Assembly: GCF_049994355.1 (NCBI RefSeq)
Contig: NZ_CP188257.1
Coordinates: 2,294,001 to 2,358,000 of the forward strand
Length of the DNA stretch: 64,000 bases
Direction of reading: 5' to 3'
Source of the DNA: Angustibacter sp049994355
Lineage (GTDB): Bacteria; Actinomycetota; Actinomycetes; Actinomycetales; Angustibacteraceae
The notes under the pieces were generated by a model. The model was not told where the DNA came from. It did no database searches and saw only the letters and a list, made by a program, of their open reading frames with translations. Position numbers and translations under genes: made by a program. Shown piece after piece: positions 1 through 8,650 of this stretch. Within the stretch, counting starts at the first letter, position 1; every line of letters starts with the position of its first letter.

Positions 1-833
1 CGATCATGCGCCGGCTGTCCGGCGTGGTGCCGCTGCCGAAGATCCTGGCCGCCGAGCCGCGCGGGGTCGGCGCCTTGCCCCCGCACATCGTCACGGCCGG
101 GGTGGACGGCAAGCGGGCGGACCACCTGCTGGACCGCGGCCTGCCGCTGCCCGCATCGAACGCGCTCGGCCGCCAGTGCGCGCGGCTGGTCACCCGGCTG
201 CGGGCCGTGCGCTGCGATGGCCACGGGCCGTTCGTGGACGCCGACCTGCGGGTCGGCCAGTGGCCGGCCTACCAGGCTGACCTGGTTGCCTGGTACAGCC
301 ACCTCGAAGCCGGTCTGGCTGCCGGCGGTCTGGGCCGACGCAGCACCCCTGGCCTGCGGGCCGCGGTGGATGCAGCGGCGCAGCGGCTGGCGATGGGTCC
401 GACTCGGCCGGCGTCCCTGGTGCACGGCGACCTGAACGGCAAGAACCTCATCGTGGACCCGAACACCGGCCGGCTGCGCGCGGTGCTGGACTGGGAGTTC
501 GCGCACGCGGGGGAGTGGACGGAGGACGTGGGCAACCTGCTGCGGGCCGGTGACCAGGGAGCGGGCAGCGGCGACGTCGGTGCGGCCTCCTGGTCCGCCT
601 TCCGGCGCGGACTCGTGGACGCCCTGCACACCGGCATCTACGAGGACGGCACGATGACCAGCGCGGGCCTGGGCGGCCTGGACGACGACTGGCTCCAGCG
701 GGCGGCCGACTTGGACATGTTCTCGCTGCTCGAGCTGGGGGCCAGGCCGGAGCGCGGCGCCTCAGCACCGGCTCCGATCACGGTGGCCCGGACGGCGCTG
801 CGCGGCCTGGCGGCGGTGCGCGGGCGTCGCTGA
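1..833 (+). CDS. APH-family phosphotransferase (5' truncated)
   Basis: C-terminal part of a small-molecule kinase of the aminoglycoside/choline phosphotransferase fold. The Brenner-type catalytic loop LVHGDLNGKNLIVD (codons around 418-459) and the metal-binding loop VLDWEFAHAGEW that follows it are both present, so the visible part holds the active site. The frame is open to the left edge, and the first ATG at 6 is followed directly by mid-domain sequence rather than an N-lobe. The gene therefore probably begins upstream of the window. The substrate cannot be told from the sequence; members act on aminoglycosides, sugars, amino acids or other small alcohols. It ends 120 bases before rpsA and looks unrelated to it. 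Confidence 0.8.
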   Translation, partial: IMRRLSGVVPLPKILAAEPRGVGALPPHIVTAGVDGKRADHLLDRGLPLPASNALGRQCARLVTRLRAVRCDGHGPFVDADLRVGQWPAYQADLVAWYSHLEAGLAAGGLGRRSTPGLRAAVDAAAQRLAMGPTRPASLVHGDLNGKNLIVDPNTGRLRAVLDWEFAHAGEWTEDVGNLLRAGDQGAGSGDVGAASWSAFRRGLVDALHTGIYEDGTMTSAGLGGLDDDWLQRAADLDMFSLLELGARPERGASAPAPITVARTALRGLAAVRGRR

Positions 834-842
834 GGGGCCGCG

Positions 843-872
843 TTGACCGGCCATAGACCTGGTCGATAGGGT
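843..872 (+). promoter_or_regulatory. rpsA promoter
   Basis: TTGACC (843-848) is followed after 18 bases by TAGGGT (867-872), a good vegetative-type promoter. Transcription would start near 879, giving a leader of about 75 bases before the rpsA ATG. Confidence 0.6.
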
Positions 873-877
873 GGGGC

Positions 878-895
878 GTCGCACACGTGTGCGAC
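878..895. promoter_or_regulatory. Perfect 18-bp palindrome at the rpsA transcription start
   Basis: GTCGCACACGTGTGCGAC is fully self-complementary and lies on the predicted start point. It could be a DNA operator or, in RNA, a 7-bp hairpin with an ACGT loop at the very 5' end of the leader. Confidence 0.5.
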
Positions 896-953
896 AAAGC
901 ACTCAACACTGTCCACCACTCGACTCATCTGTCCGCATCGGAGCCCCCACTAC

Positions 954-2453
954 ATGACTGCCAGCACCACCGAGACGCGCGCCCCGCAGGTTGCCGTCAA
1001 CGACATCGGCTCGGCTGAGGACTTCCTCGCCGCCATCGACGAGACCATCAAGTACTTCAACGACGGAGACATCGTCGAAGGGGTCATCGTCAAGGTCGAC
1101 CGGGACGAGGTCCTGCTCGACATCGGTTACAAGACCGAGGGTGTCATCCCCTCCCGCGAGCTCTCCATCAAGCACGACGTCGACCCCAACGAGGTCGTCA
1201 GCGTGGGCGACGAGGTCGAGGCCCTGGTCCTCCAGAAGGAGGACAAGGAGGGCCGGCTCATCCTGTCCAAGAAGCGCGCCCAGTACGAGCGCGCCTGGGG
1301 CACGATCGAGAAGGTCAAGGAGGAGGACGGCATCGTCACCGGCACGGTGATCGAGGTCGTCAAGGGTGGTCTGATCCTGGACATCGGGCTGCGCGGCTTC
1401 CTGCCGGCGTCGCTCGTCGAGATGCGCCGCGTCCGCGACCTGCAGCCCTACGTGGGCAAGGAGCTCGAGGCGAAGATCATCGAGCTCGACAAGAACCGCA
1501 ACAACGTGGTCCTGTCCCGTCGCGCCTGGCTCGAGCAGACCCAGTCGGAGGTGCGCCAGACCTTCCTGCAGACCCTGCAGAAGGGCCAGGTCCGCTCCGG
1601 TGTGGTCTCCTCGATCGTCAACTTCGGTGCGTTCGTGGACCTCGGCGGCGTCGACGGTCTGGTGCACGTGTCCGAGCTGTCCTGGAAGCACATCGACCAC
1701 CCGTCCGAGGTCGTCGAGGTCGGCCAGGAGGTCACGGTCGAGGTCCTGGACGTCGACATGGACCGCGAGCGGGTCTCGCTGTCGCTCAAGGCGACGCAGG
1801 AGGACCCCTGGCAGCAGTTCGCGCGCACGCACGCGATCGGCCAGGTCGTCCCAGGCAAGGTCACCAAGCTCGTCCCGTTCGGTGCGTTCGTGCGCGTCGA
1901 CGAGGGCATCGAGGGCCTGGTGCACATCTCCGAGCTGGCCGAGCGCCACGTGGAGATTCCCGAGCAGGTCGTGCAGGTCGGGGACTCGATCTTCGTCAAG
2001 GTGATCGACATCGACCTCGAGCGTCGGCGCATCTCGCTGTCGCTCAAGCAGGCCAACGACTCCACCTCGGCGCAGGTCACCGAGTTCGACCCCACGCTCT
2101 ACGGCATGGCGGCCGAGTACGACGAGGCGGGCAACTACAAGTACCCCGAGGGCTTCGACCCCGAGACCAACGAGTGGCTCGAGGGCTACGAGGCGCAGCG
2201 CGAGGTCTGGGAGAAGCAGTACGCCGAGGCGCACACCCGCTGGGAGGCCCACAAGACGCAGATCGAGGAGGCGGCGAAGGCCGACTCCGAGGCTCGCGCC
2301 GAAGGTGACGCCCCGACGTCCTACTCCTCGGAGTCGACGGCCGACGACACCACCAGCGTCACCCCGGCCGACGCCGCCCAGGCGCAGGGCGAGGGCACGC
2401 TGGCCTCTGACGAGGCACTTGCCGCGCTTCGCGAGAAGCTCACCGGCGCCTGA
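954..2453 (+). CDS. rpsA: 30S ribosomal protein S1
   Basis: Ribosomal protein S1, which helps mRNA bind to the 30S subunit. The 499 residues hold four S1 RNA-binding repeats, roughly residues 36-105, 123-187, 208-276 and 293-362. The last two are the best conserved (VNFGAFVDLGGVDGLVHVSE and the matching VPFGAFVRVDEGIEGLVHIS). This is the four-repeat form usual in actinobacteria, not the six-repeat form of E. coli. An acidic low-complexity tail of about 100 residues follows. The ATG at 954 has GGAG about 11 bases upstream. The gene is monocistronic, with its own promoter and a strong terminator. Confidence 0.97.
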   Translation: MTASTTETRAPQVAVNDIGSAEDFLAAIDETIKYFNDGDIVEGVIVKVDRDEVLLDIGYKTEGVIPSRELSIKHDVDPNEVVSVGDEVEALVLQKEDKEGRLILSKKRAQYERAWGTIEKVKEEDGIVTGTVIEVVKGGLILDIGLRGFLPASLVEMRRVRDLQPYVGKELEAKIIELDKNRNNVVLSRRAWLEQTQSEVRQTFLQTLQKGQVRSGVVSSIVNFGAFVDLGGVDGLVHVSELSWKHIDHPSEVVEVGQEVTVEVLDVDMDRERVSLSLKATQEDPWQQFARTHAIGQVVPGKVTKLVPFGAFVRVDEGIEGLVHISELAERHVEIPEQVVQVGDSIFVKVIDIDLERRRISLSLKQANDSTSAQVTEFDPTLYGMAAEYDEAGNYKYPEGFDPETNEWLEGYEAQREVWEKQYAEAHTRWEAHKTQIEEAAKADSEARAEGDAPTSYSSESTADDTTSVTPADAAQAQGEGTLASDEALAALREKLTGA

Positions 2454-2470
2454 TCCACCGCTCGAGAACG

Positions 2471-2504
2471 CAGGAGCCCCGCACCGTACGGTGCGGGGCT
2501 CCTG
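2471..2504. terminator. Bidirectional terminator between rpsA and the ABC permease
   Basis: A perfect 34-base palindrome: a 15-bp GC-rich stem (starting CAGGAGCCCC) around a GTAC centre that is itself self-complementary. It lies 18 bases after the rpsA stop and 35 bases after the end of the converging permease gene, so it can stop transcription from both sides. No clear T tract follows, as is common in actinobacteria. Confidence 0.8.
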
Positions 2505-2538
2505 CGCGTTCCGGCCCAGGTGCCGACGGCGCAGATGC

Positions 2539-3498
2539 TCAGTGCAACCGGACGCGCGGATCGAGCACGGCGTAGGCCAGATCCACCGCGATGTTGGCCA
2601 GCACGACCGCCACCGCGGCGACCAGGACGATGCCGACGATCACCGGCAGGTCCTGCTGGGTGATCGCGTCCACCGCGGTCTTGCCCAACCCGGGCATGCT
2701 GAACACCGTCTCCGTGACGACGGCGCCGCCCAGCAGCACGCCCACGTCGATGCCGAGCTGGGTCACGACGGGGGTCATCGCACTGCGGAGCGCGTGAACG
2801 CCGACCACCCGGCGTTCGTTGAGTCCCTTGGCGCGCGCGGTCCGGATGTAGTCCTGGCCCAGCACCTCGAGCATCGATGCCCGGGTCAGCCGGGTGTACG
2901 TCGCTGCGGAGACCAGGGCGAGGGTGAGCCAGGGCAGGATCATGTGCTGCAGCCACGCCGCCGGCCCCTGCAGGAAGGGCGAGTACCCGCCCGGCGGGAA
3001 CGCCGGACGACCGGCCAGCGTGAGCCGGTAGTACAGGAAGTACAGCAGCAGCAGGCCGAGCAGGAACGACGGCATCGAGTAGAAGAACAGCGAGAAGATC
3101 GTCAGGCCGCGGTCGACCGCCGATCGCGGCCGCACCGCGGAGACGACGCCGTTGAAGACGCCGATGAGCAGCCAGAGCACGGCGGCACCAATCACCAGTG
3201 ACGCCGTGATGGGCAGGGCGGCCGCGACGATGTGGGTTACCGGAACCTCGTGGTAGTAGTCGTAGCCCAGGTTGCCGCGGGCAGCGTTCCCCACGAACCG
3301 CAGGTACTGCCGCCACAGCGGTTCATCGAGGCCGAGCCGGTGACTGATCAGGGCCACGGTCTGCGGGGTTGCCTGCCGGCCGGCGAGCGTTCGAGCGACG
3401 TTGTTGGGCAGCACGTAGAACAGCGAGAACACCGCCATCGTGATGATCCACAGCACGAGCAAGCCAAGCGCCAGACGGCGGATCATGAAGCGCACCAT
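2539..3498 (-). CDS. Peptide-type ABC transporter permease (DppB/OppB family)
   Basis: Inner-membrane permease of a family 5 (dipeptide/oligopeptide/nickel) importer. The start chosen gives MVRFMIRRLALGLLVLW, the typical cytoplasmic tip plus first membrane helix. A GGAGG sits a few bases upstream of this ATG, so the longer frame reaching 3612 is rejected. The 319 residues show six hydrophobic segments and the EAA coupling loop (YIRTARAKGLNERRVVGVHA). It follows the DppC-type gene by 19 bases and is the last gene of the operon. The order binding protein, C, B is unusual; A, B, C is the common one. No ATPase gene follows. Confidence 0.9.
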   Translation of the reverse strand: MVRFMIRRLALGLLVLWIITMAVFSLFYVLPNNVARTLAGRQATPQTVALISHRLGLDEPLWRQYLRFVGNAARGNLGYDYYHEVPVTHIVAAALPITASLVIGAAVLWLLIGVFNGVVSAVRPRSAVDRGLTIFSLFFYSMPSFLLGLLLLYFLYYRLTLAGRPAFPPGGYSPFLQGPAAWLQHMILPWLTLALVSAATYTRLTRASMLEVLGQDYIRTARAKGLNERRVVGVHALRSAMTPVVTQLGIDVGVLLGGAVVTETVFSMPGLGKTAVDAITQQDLPVIVGIVLVAAVAVVLANIAVDLAYAVLDPRVRLH

Positions 3499-3517
3499 CG
3501 GGGCCCTCCGGAGGTTG

Positions 3518-4474
3518 CTAGCGCGGACGGCGCGCGGCGCCCGGGTCGAAGGCGTCGGCCACGCCGTCGCCGAAGAGGTTGAACGCGATCGTGGTGAGCA
3601 GCAGCGCTGCACCCGGGAACACCAGGAACCACCACGCGGTGGTGTAGTAGCTCTGGGCCTCGCTGATCATCCCGCCCCAGTCCGCCGTGGGCGGCGTCAG
3701 CCCGAGCCCCAGGAACGACAGGGTCGCCTCGACGACGATCACCACCGGGACGAGCAGGGACGCGTAGACGATGACCGGGGCGAGCACGTTGGGCAGGATC
3801 TCGACGAACATCACTCGCGAGTTGCTCGCGCCGATGGACCTGGCTGCCTCGACGAACTCGGTCTCGCGCAACGACAGCACCTGACCGCGTACGATCCGGG
3901 CCACCGACGCCCAGCTGAAGAAGCCGATGACGACGATGGTCAGCAGCAGGCTGGGACCGACGATCGAGACCAGTGCGATCGCGACGAGCAGGAACGGCAC
4001 GGACAGGATCACGTCGATGAGCCGGGCCAGCACGGTGTCGACCCACCCGCCGAAGAAGCCCGCGGCCAGGCCCATCACCACGCCGACGACCACCGTCAGG
4101 CCGGTGGCCAGCACGCCTACCAGCAGCGAGATTCTGGCGCCGTACGCGATCCTGACCAGGATGTCGCGGCCGAGGTCGTCGGTACCGAGCCAGAAGGTGG
4201 CGTTCGGGGGCCGGGGCAGGCCGTCCGCGGTGAGGCCGTCCACCCGGTACTGCTCGTTGGGCGGGTGGCCCGTCACCGCGGCGAACACTGGCGCGAAGAC
4301 CGCCATCAGGACGATGAGCAGGATGACGCTCAGCGAGATCATCGCGACCCGGTCGCGCCGCAAGCGGTTCCAGGCGAGCGACCACGGGCTACGTCCCTCG
4401 ATCCGTACGACGACGTCGTCCGTCGGGGCGGCACCGCCCGTGGTCTGCCGCGCCTGGAGTGGGCTAGTGCTCAC
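3518..4474 (-). CDS. Peptide-type ABC transporter permease (DppC/OppC family)
   Basis: Second permease of the same importer, 318 residues. It has the OppC N-terminal region (residues about 30-85: a basic stretch, then the first helix) and the motif FWLGTDDLGRDILVRIAYGA that precedes the transport domain in this family. An EAA loop follows (FVEAARSIGASNSRVMFVEI). Its partner should be the DppB-type protein encoded next. It starts 38 bases after the binding-protein gene ends. Confidence 0.9.
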   Translation of the reverse strand: MSTSPLQARQTTGGAAPTDDVVVRIEGRSPWSLAWNRLRRDRVAMISLSVILLIVLMAVFAPVFAAVTGHPPNEQYRVDGLTADGLPRPPNATFWLGTDDLGRDILVRIAYGARISLLVGVLATGLTVVVGVVMGLAAGFFGGWVDTVLARLIDVILSVPFLLVAIALVSIVGPSLLLTIVVIGFFSWASVARIVRGQVLSLRETEFVEAARSIGASNSRVMFVEILPNVLAPVIVYASLLVPVVIVVEATLSFLGLGLTPPTADWGGMISEAQSYYTTAWWFLVFPGAALLLTTIAFNLFGDGVADAFDPGAARRPR

Positions 4475-4512
4475 GGGTCACCCTCGCCGACCTTGTCGGC
4501 ACTGTCACCTCG

Positions 4513-6306
4513 TCAGCCACCTTGCTTGCCGCTGGACAGCCAGACGTTGGTGGGATCGAAGTTCTGGATGGCCGGCACGTACACCGCGCCGTGCACCTGG
4601 CTGGCGTGGTAGTTGGGGTTCAGCGGGTCGGTGATCGGGTAGAAGGCCGCATCCTTCATGACCTGCTGGTCGGCCTGTTGCCACAGGGTGACGGCGGCGG
4701 CCTCGGTCTGCGCGGCGGCCGCCTGGTTGATCAGCTCGGTCGTGGTCGGGTCCGAGTACAGCCCGAAGTTGCTGCCGACTGGCGGGAACGACGGCGAGCC
4801 GGCGAACAGCGGGCTGAAGAAGGACAGTGCCGCGTTGCTGTACCAGTCCGCGCCCCAGCCGGCCAGTGACACGTCCCAGACACCGCGCTTGGCCACCGAC
4901 GGCACCTCGAGGTACTTGGTATAGAAGTCGGCGTTGGGTGACGGGACGCCGACAACCTTCACACCGACCTGTCCGAGGTCCTGCTGGATCGTCTGAAAGG
5001 CCTTGCTACTGCCCTCAGCGGCGTTGCGGTAAAGGAACTTCAGCGTCAGGCCATGCGGGTATCCCGCTGCGGCCAGCATGGACTTCGCCTTGCTGACGTC
5101 ATTGGGGTAGAGGTCGAAGTCCTTGGAACCGACGATCTCGGGGGGCAGGACGTGCGTCAGTGCCGGGTTCAGCGTGGGACCGCCGAGGACCTGCTGGATG
5201 TGTGCTCGGTTGATCGCGTAGGACAACGCTTGCCGGACCGGCACCTTGCTCAGTGCGGCACTGTTGTTGGGAGACACCGTGTTGAACACGACATAGGGGT
5301 TGCTCGATGAGGTCGCGCCGAGGTTGAGGTTCGAGTCCTTCTTGCTGACCAGGCCGGGCAGCTGAGACGGCGGCGGTCCGGCATCGAACTCCATGTCGGC
5401 GCTCGGGGTGCCGGTCTGCAGCTGCTGCTGGATCGAGTCCTGGGTGGAGGTCTCGGTGATCTTGATCGTGTCCACGTACGCCTTGCGCACCGGATCGGTC
5501 GCCGGGTCCCAGGCGGGGTTGCGGCTGAACGTGATCGACTTGGTGGGGACGTAGGAGTCGACCCGGTACGGGCCGTCCGAGACCGTGTGCTGGGCGAGCG
5601 CGGAGCTGGCCGGTAGGTACTTCATGAACTCGACCGGCGCCGGTGAGAATGCCGGAAGGGTCAGCATGTCGAGGAAGTAACTGGCCGGTCGGGTGAGGTG
5701 GAAGACGACCGTGCTGGCGTCCTGGGCGACGACGCCCGCCAGGGGGTGGCCGTTGACGTAGGCGGCGATGGCGGTCGGGGTGTGTGCGACCTTCGCGAAC
5801 CCGTTGCAATAGCTCTGCATGCCCTGGATCAGGCTCTCGTAGTCGGGCAGGCCGCCGAACGGCTGCACCGGGTTGCAGGTGCGCTTGACCCCGCGGACGA
5901 CGTCCGCTGCGGTCACCGCGCGGGTCGGCGTGGTGTCCCACTTGACGCCGGGTCGCAGGGTCAGGGTGTACGTCTTGCCGTCGGCGCTGATCCCGTTGCC
6001 GGACGTGGGAACCACGGTCGCCAGGTCGGGTACCGCCGTGGTGGTCTTGCCCTGGACGGCGGGGTAGGTGAACAGCTGCCGGCTCCACATCCGCAGGCCC
6101 TGGTAACCGATGCTGTAGTAGCTGATGTTGGGGTCCATGTAGTCCACGTCCCCAGTGCCGAGCATGTTGAGCGTGCCGCCGGTGACGGCTGTTTCACTGC
6201 TGCTGCCAGCCGACGAGCTGGACGTCCCGGACGAGCCGCCGCAGCCGGTCAGGACCAGTGCCGACGTCGCACCGACCACGACCACCAGCGGAGTCTTGTT
6301 GCGCAT
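4513..6306 (-). CDS. Peptide-type ABC transporter substrate-binding lipoprotein
   Basis: Extracytoplasmic solute-binding protein family 5, 597 residues. It starts with a lipoprotein signal: a hydrophobic stretch ending in LVLTGC, with Cys22 as the expected lipid anchor. A Ser/Gly-rich linker follows, then the binding domain. The ATG at 6306 has GAGGAGG directly upstream. The substrate is probably a peptide or similar solute, but binding-protein sequence alone does not fix it. It is the first gene of the importer operon and is transcribed away from the two-component system at 6554, so the two may share control elements. Confidence 0.92.
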   Translation of the reverse strand: MRNKTPLVVVVGATSALVLTGCGGSSGTSSSSAGSSSETAVTGGTLNMLGTGDVDYMDPNISYYSIGYQGLRMWSRQLFTYPAVQGKTTTAVPDLATVVPTSGNGISADGKTYTLTLRPGVKWDTTPTRAVTAADVVRGVKRTCNPVQPFGGLPDYESLIQGMQSYCNGFAKVAHTPTAIAAYVNGHPLAGVVAQDASTVVFHLTRPASYFLDMLTLPAFSPAPVEFMKYLPASSALAQHTVSDGPYRVDSYVPTKSITFSRNPAWDPATDPVRKAYVDTIKITETSTQDSIQQQLQTGTPSADMEFDAGPPPSQLPGLVSKKDSNLNLGATSSSNPYVVFNTVSPNNSAALSKVPVRQALSYAINRAHIQQVLGGPTLNPALTHVLPPEIVGSKDFDLYPNDVSKAKSMLAAAGYPHGLTLKFLYRNAAEGSSKAFQTIQQDLGQVGVKVVGVPSPNADFYTKYLEVPSVAKRGVWDVSLAGWGADWYSNAALSFFSPLFAGSPSFPPVGSNFGLYSDPTTTELINQAAAAQTEAAAVTLWQQADQQVMKDAAFYPITDPLNPNYHASQVHGAVYVPAIQNFDPTNVWLSSGKQGG

Positions 6307-6438
6307 GCCGCCTCCTCACGACGAGCTGGAACCTCGGCCACCAGCGGCGGCCGCCCGGTGACGGTAGGCACGTTCCGGCGGCCGGCACGGCATGGACGGC
6401 GGTACGTCACGGCACTGTCACATGGACGTCGCAGACGC

Positions 6439-6501
6439 GTCATCAGGTGACCTGCCGCCCGGTCTCGTGGTCGTCAGGTGAAGATTCGAGTCATCAGATG
6501 A
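6439..6501. promoter_or_regulatory. Three repeated boxes in the divergent control region
   Basis: Three 12-base copies of GTCRTCAGRTGA start at 6439, 6470 and 6490. The third copy contains the perfect palindrome TCATCAGATGA apart from its central base. Their spacings, 31 and 20 bases, are close to three and two helical turns, so a protein could bind all three on one face. They lie between the importer operon and the response regulator. The rest of 6307-6553 shows nothing else clear. Confidence 0.5.
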
Positions 6502-6541
6502 AATCCCGGCCGAGGTCGGCGTCACGCCCGGCGAACGGGGT

Positions 6542-6547
6542 GACACT
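6542..6547 (+). promoter_or_regulatory. Possible -10 for a leaderless response-regulator mRNA
   Basis: GACACT ends 6 bases before the GTG at 6554, the distance expected for a transcript beginning at its start codon. No convincing -35 is visible. Confidence 0.35.
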
Positions 6548-6553
6548 GGAGCC

Positions 6554-7237
6554 GTGGCCAGGAGTGTCCTGCTCGTCGAGGACGACGCTCGAGTACGTCG
6601 CGTGCTCCGCCTCGCCCTGGCCGACGAGGGCTACGACGTCACGGTGGCGGCCGACGGGCAGCAGGGCCTGGAGGCGCTCGAGCGGGAGGCACCGGACGTC
6701 GTCCTGCTCGACCTGATGCTGCCGGACACCGACGGGTTCTCCGTCTGTCGTCAGATCCGGCGGGTGTCCGCGGTTCCGGTGATCATGGTGACAGCACGCG
6801 CGGACAGCCACGACGTCGTCGCCGGCCTGGAGTCGGGCGCCGATGACTACGTCACGAAGCCGCTGGTGGCCAAGGAGCTCGCCGCCCGGATCCGCGCCCT
6901 GCTGCGTCGCACGGAGCCGGTGCGCGAGCCGGCGCACGCCGTGGTGCGCTCCGGCGACCTGTGCATCGGCCAGAGCGACGGACTGGTGACCCGAGGCGGC
7001 GAGCCGATCCCGTTGACCCGCACCGAGTTCCGGTTGATCGCCGAGCTCGCCTCGGCCGGTGGCGCGGTCTGCAGTCGTGAGCACCTCCTCGATCGCGTCT
7101 GGGGCTACGGCTACTTCGGCGACAGCCGGATCGTCGACGTACACATCCGCCGGCTCAGGGCCAAGGTGGAGCCGGACCCGGCCAGCCCGGTGCTCGTCGT
7201 CACCGCCCGGGGCATGGGCTACCGCTTGGTGCTGTAG
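6554..7237 (+). CDS. OmpR/PhoB-family response regulator
   Basis: DNA-binding response regulator of 227 residues. The receiver domain (about 1-115) has the acidic pair Asp10/Asp11, phospho-acceptor Asp53, Thr80 and Lys102. A winged-helix output domain (about 130-227) ends with the usual RGMGYRL motif. The start is GTG. The stop overlaps the GTG of the kinase gene by one base, so the two are translated together. It resembles CseB-type regulators of Streptomyces, but without a comparison I do not name it. It probably binds the three boxes at 6439-6501; this is inference. Confidence 0.95.
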   Translation: MARSVLLVEDDARVRRVLRLALADEGYDVTVAADGQQGLEALEREAPDVVLLDLMLPDTDGFSVCRQIRRVSAVPVIMVTARADSHDVVAGLESGADDYVTKPLVAKELAARIRALLRRTEPVREPAHAVVRSGDLCIGQSDGLVTRGGEPIPLTRTEFRLIAELASAGGAVCSREHLLDRVWGYGYFGDSRIVDVHIRRLRAKVEPDPASPVLVVTARGMGYRLVL

Positions 7238-8646
7238 TGCTGCTGCGACGCAAACCACTGACACGGCGCGGCGTGCGCGTGATGGCACCGGTCGCGCAGT
7301 GGCACCGGCTGGGCGTGCGTCGGCGGGTCACCCTCACCTTCGGCCTGCTCGCGCTGGCGCTCTCGGCGCTGCTCGCGACGCTCTGCTGGGTCGTGGTGTC
7401 CCGCAGCCTGCTCGACGGCAGAGCGACCAGCGCGTTGCGCGAGACCAGCGTCGACGCCGACGCGCTCTCTGTCGCCGTCACCCGGGAGCAGGCTCAGCTG
7501 CCCCAGCTGCTCGACGGTCTGGCCGACCCGCACGTGACCTCGTCGGTGCTGGACCTGCGCGGACGCTGGTACGCGACGTCCCCCTCGCTCGGCCCCGCCG
7601 AGCTGCCCGCGCCGCTGGTGGCCGCCGTGCGCAACGGCGGGGTGGCCCGCCAGTGGTTCGACGTCGCCGGCACGCCGTACCTGGCCGTCGGCACCCCGCT
7701 GAGCCAGTCCGGCGACCTGTACTTCGAGGTCTTCGACGGCAGCGACGTCGACCACACGCTGCACGTGCTGTCCGGCGCCCTGGTCCTCGCCGCGGCGACC
7801 ACCGCGCTGCTCGGTCTCGTCGTCGGAAGGACCGCCAGTCGGCTGGCGCTGCGCCCGCTGGGGCGGCTGACGTCGGTGGCCGGCGCGGTCGCCGGTGGCG
7901 ACTTGTCCGCCCGGCTGCCGGATGACGGCGACCCGGACCTGCGCGAGATCGCCCAAGGCTTCAACCGCACCGCCAGCGCGCTCGAGCAGCGGGTCATCGG
8001 CGACGCCCGCTTCGCCGGTGACGTCAGCCACGAGCTGCGTACCCCCTTGACCACGATGCTGAACTCGATGGAGCTGGTGCGAAACCGCGAGCAGGAGCTG
8101 CCGCACGCCGTCCGCGAACCGCTGTCGCTGCTGGCCGAGGAGGTGCAGCGGTTCCGCACGCTGGTGCTGGACACCCTGGAGATCGCCCGGCACGACGCGG
8201 GGGAGGCGATCGAGCGGGAGCCCGCGGTGCTTGGTGACCTCGTCCGCGCGGCCGCCGACCACGCCACGGGCAGAGCGGTCACCGTCGTCGACCCCGCCGT
8301 TGCAGCCTGCGTCGTCGCACTGGACAAGCGGCGCTTCGAGCAGGTCGTGGTGAACCTCGTGCGGAACGCGGACGTGCACGGGCGTGGCTGCACCCTCGTC
8401 CATGTCACCGGAACGCCCGCGGAGCTGCGGATCGAGGTGGACGACGAGGGGCCGGGAGTGCCGCCCGCACTGCGCGCACGGATCTTCGAACGCTTCTACC
8501 GGTCGGGTCAGGACGCCGGCGGAGTCGGTCTCGGGCTGGCCATCGTGCAACGTCACGTCCGCGGGCAGGGTGGCGACGTCGTCGTCCAGGAACGGCCCGG
8601 TGGCGGTGCGCGTTTCGTCGTCCGGCTCCCGGGCACCGGTGGGTGA
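7237..8646 (+). CDS. Sensor histidine kinase
   Basis: Membrane sensor kinase, 469 residues, partner of the regulator just upstream. Two membrane helices (about 32-54 and 177-198) flank an extracytoplasmic sensor region of about 120 residues. HAMP follows (about 200-250), then the dimerisation/phosphotransfer domain with His265 in DVSHELRTPL. The ATPase domain has N box NLVRNADVHG, G1 DDEGPGVP, F box FERFYR and G2 GVGLGLAI. All catalytic motifs are intact. The GTG overlapping the preceding stop is chosen; a start at an internal ATG (7282) is possible. Confidence 0.94.
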   Translation: MLLRRKPLTRRGVRVMAPVAQWHRLGVRRRVTLTFGLLALALSALLATLCWVVVSRSLLDGRATSALRETSVDADALSVAVTREQAQLPQLLDGLADPHVTSSVLDLRGRWYATSPSLGPAELPAPLVAAVRNGGVARQWFDVAGTPYLAVGTPLSQSGDLYFEVFDGSDVDHTLHVLSGALVLAAATTALLGLVVGRTASRLALRPLGRLTSVAGAVAGGDLSARLPDDGDPDLREIAQGFNRTASALEQRVIGDARFAGDVSHELRTPLTTMLNSMELVRNREQELPHAVREPLSLLAEEVQRFRTLVLDTLEIARHDAGEAIEREPAVLGDLVRAAADHATGRAVTVVDPAVAACVVALDKRRFEQVVVNLVRNADVHGRGCTLVHVTGTPAELRIEVDDEGPGVPPALRARIFERFYRSGQDAGGVGLGLAIVQRHVRGQGGDVVVQERPGGGARFVVRLPGTGG

Positions 8647-8650
8647 CGGC

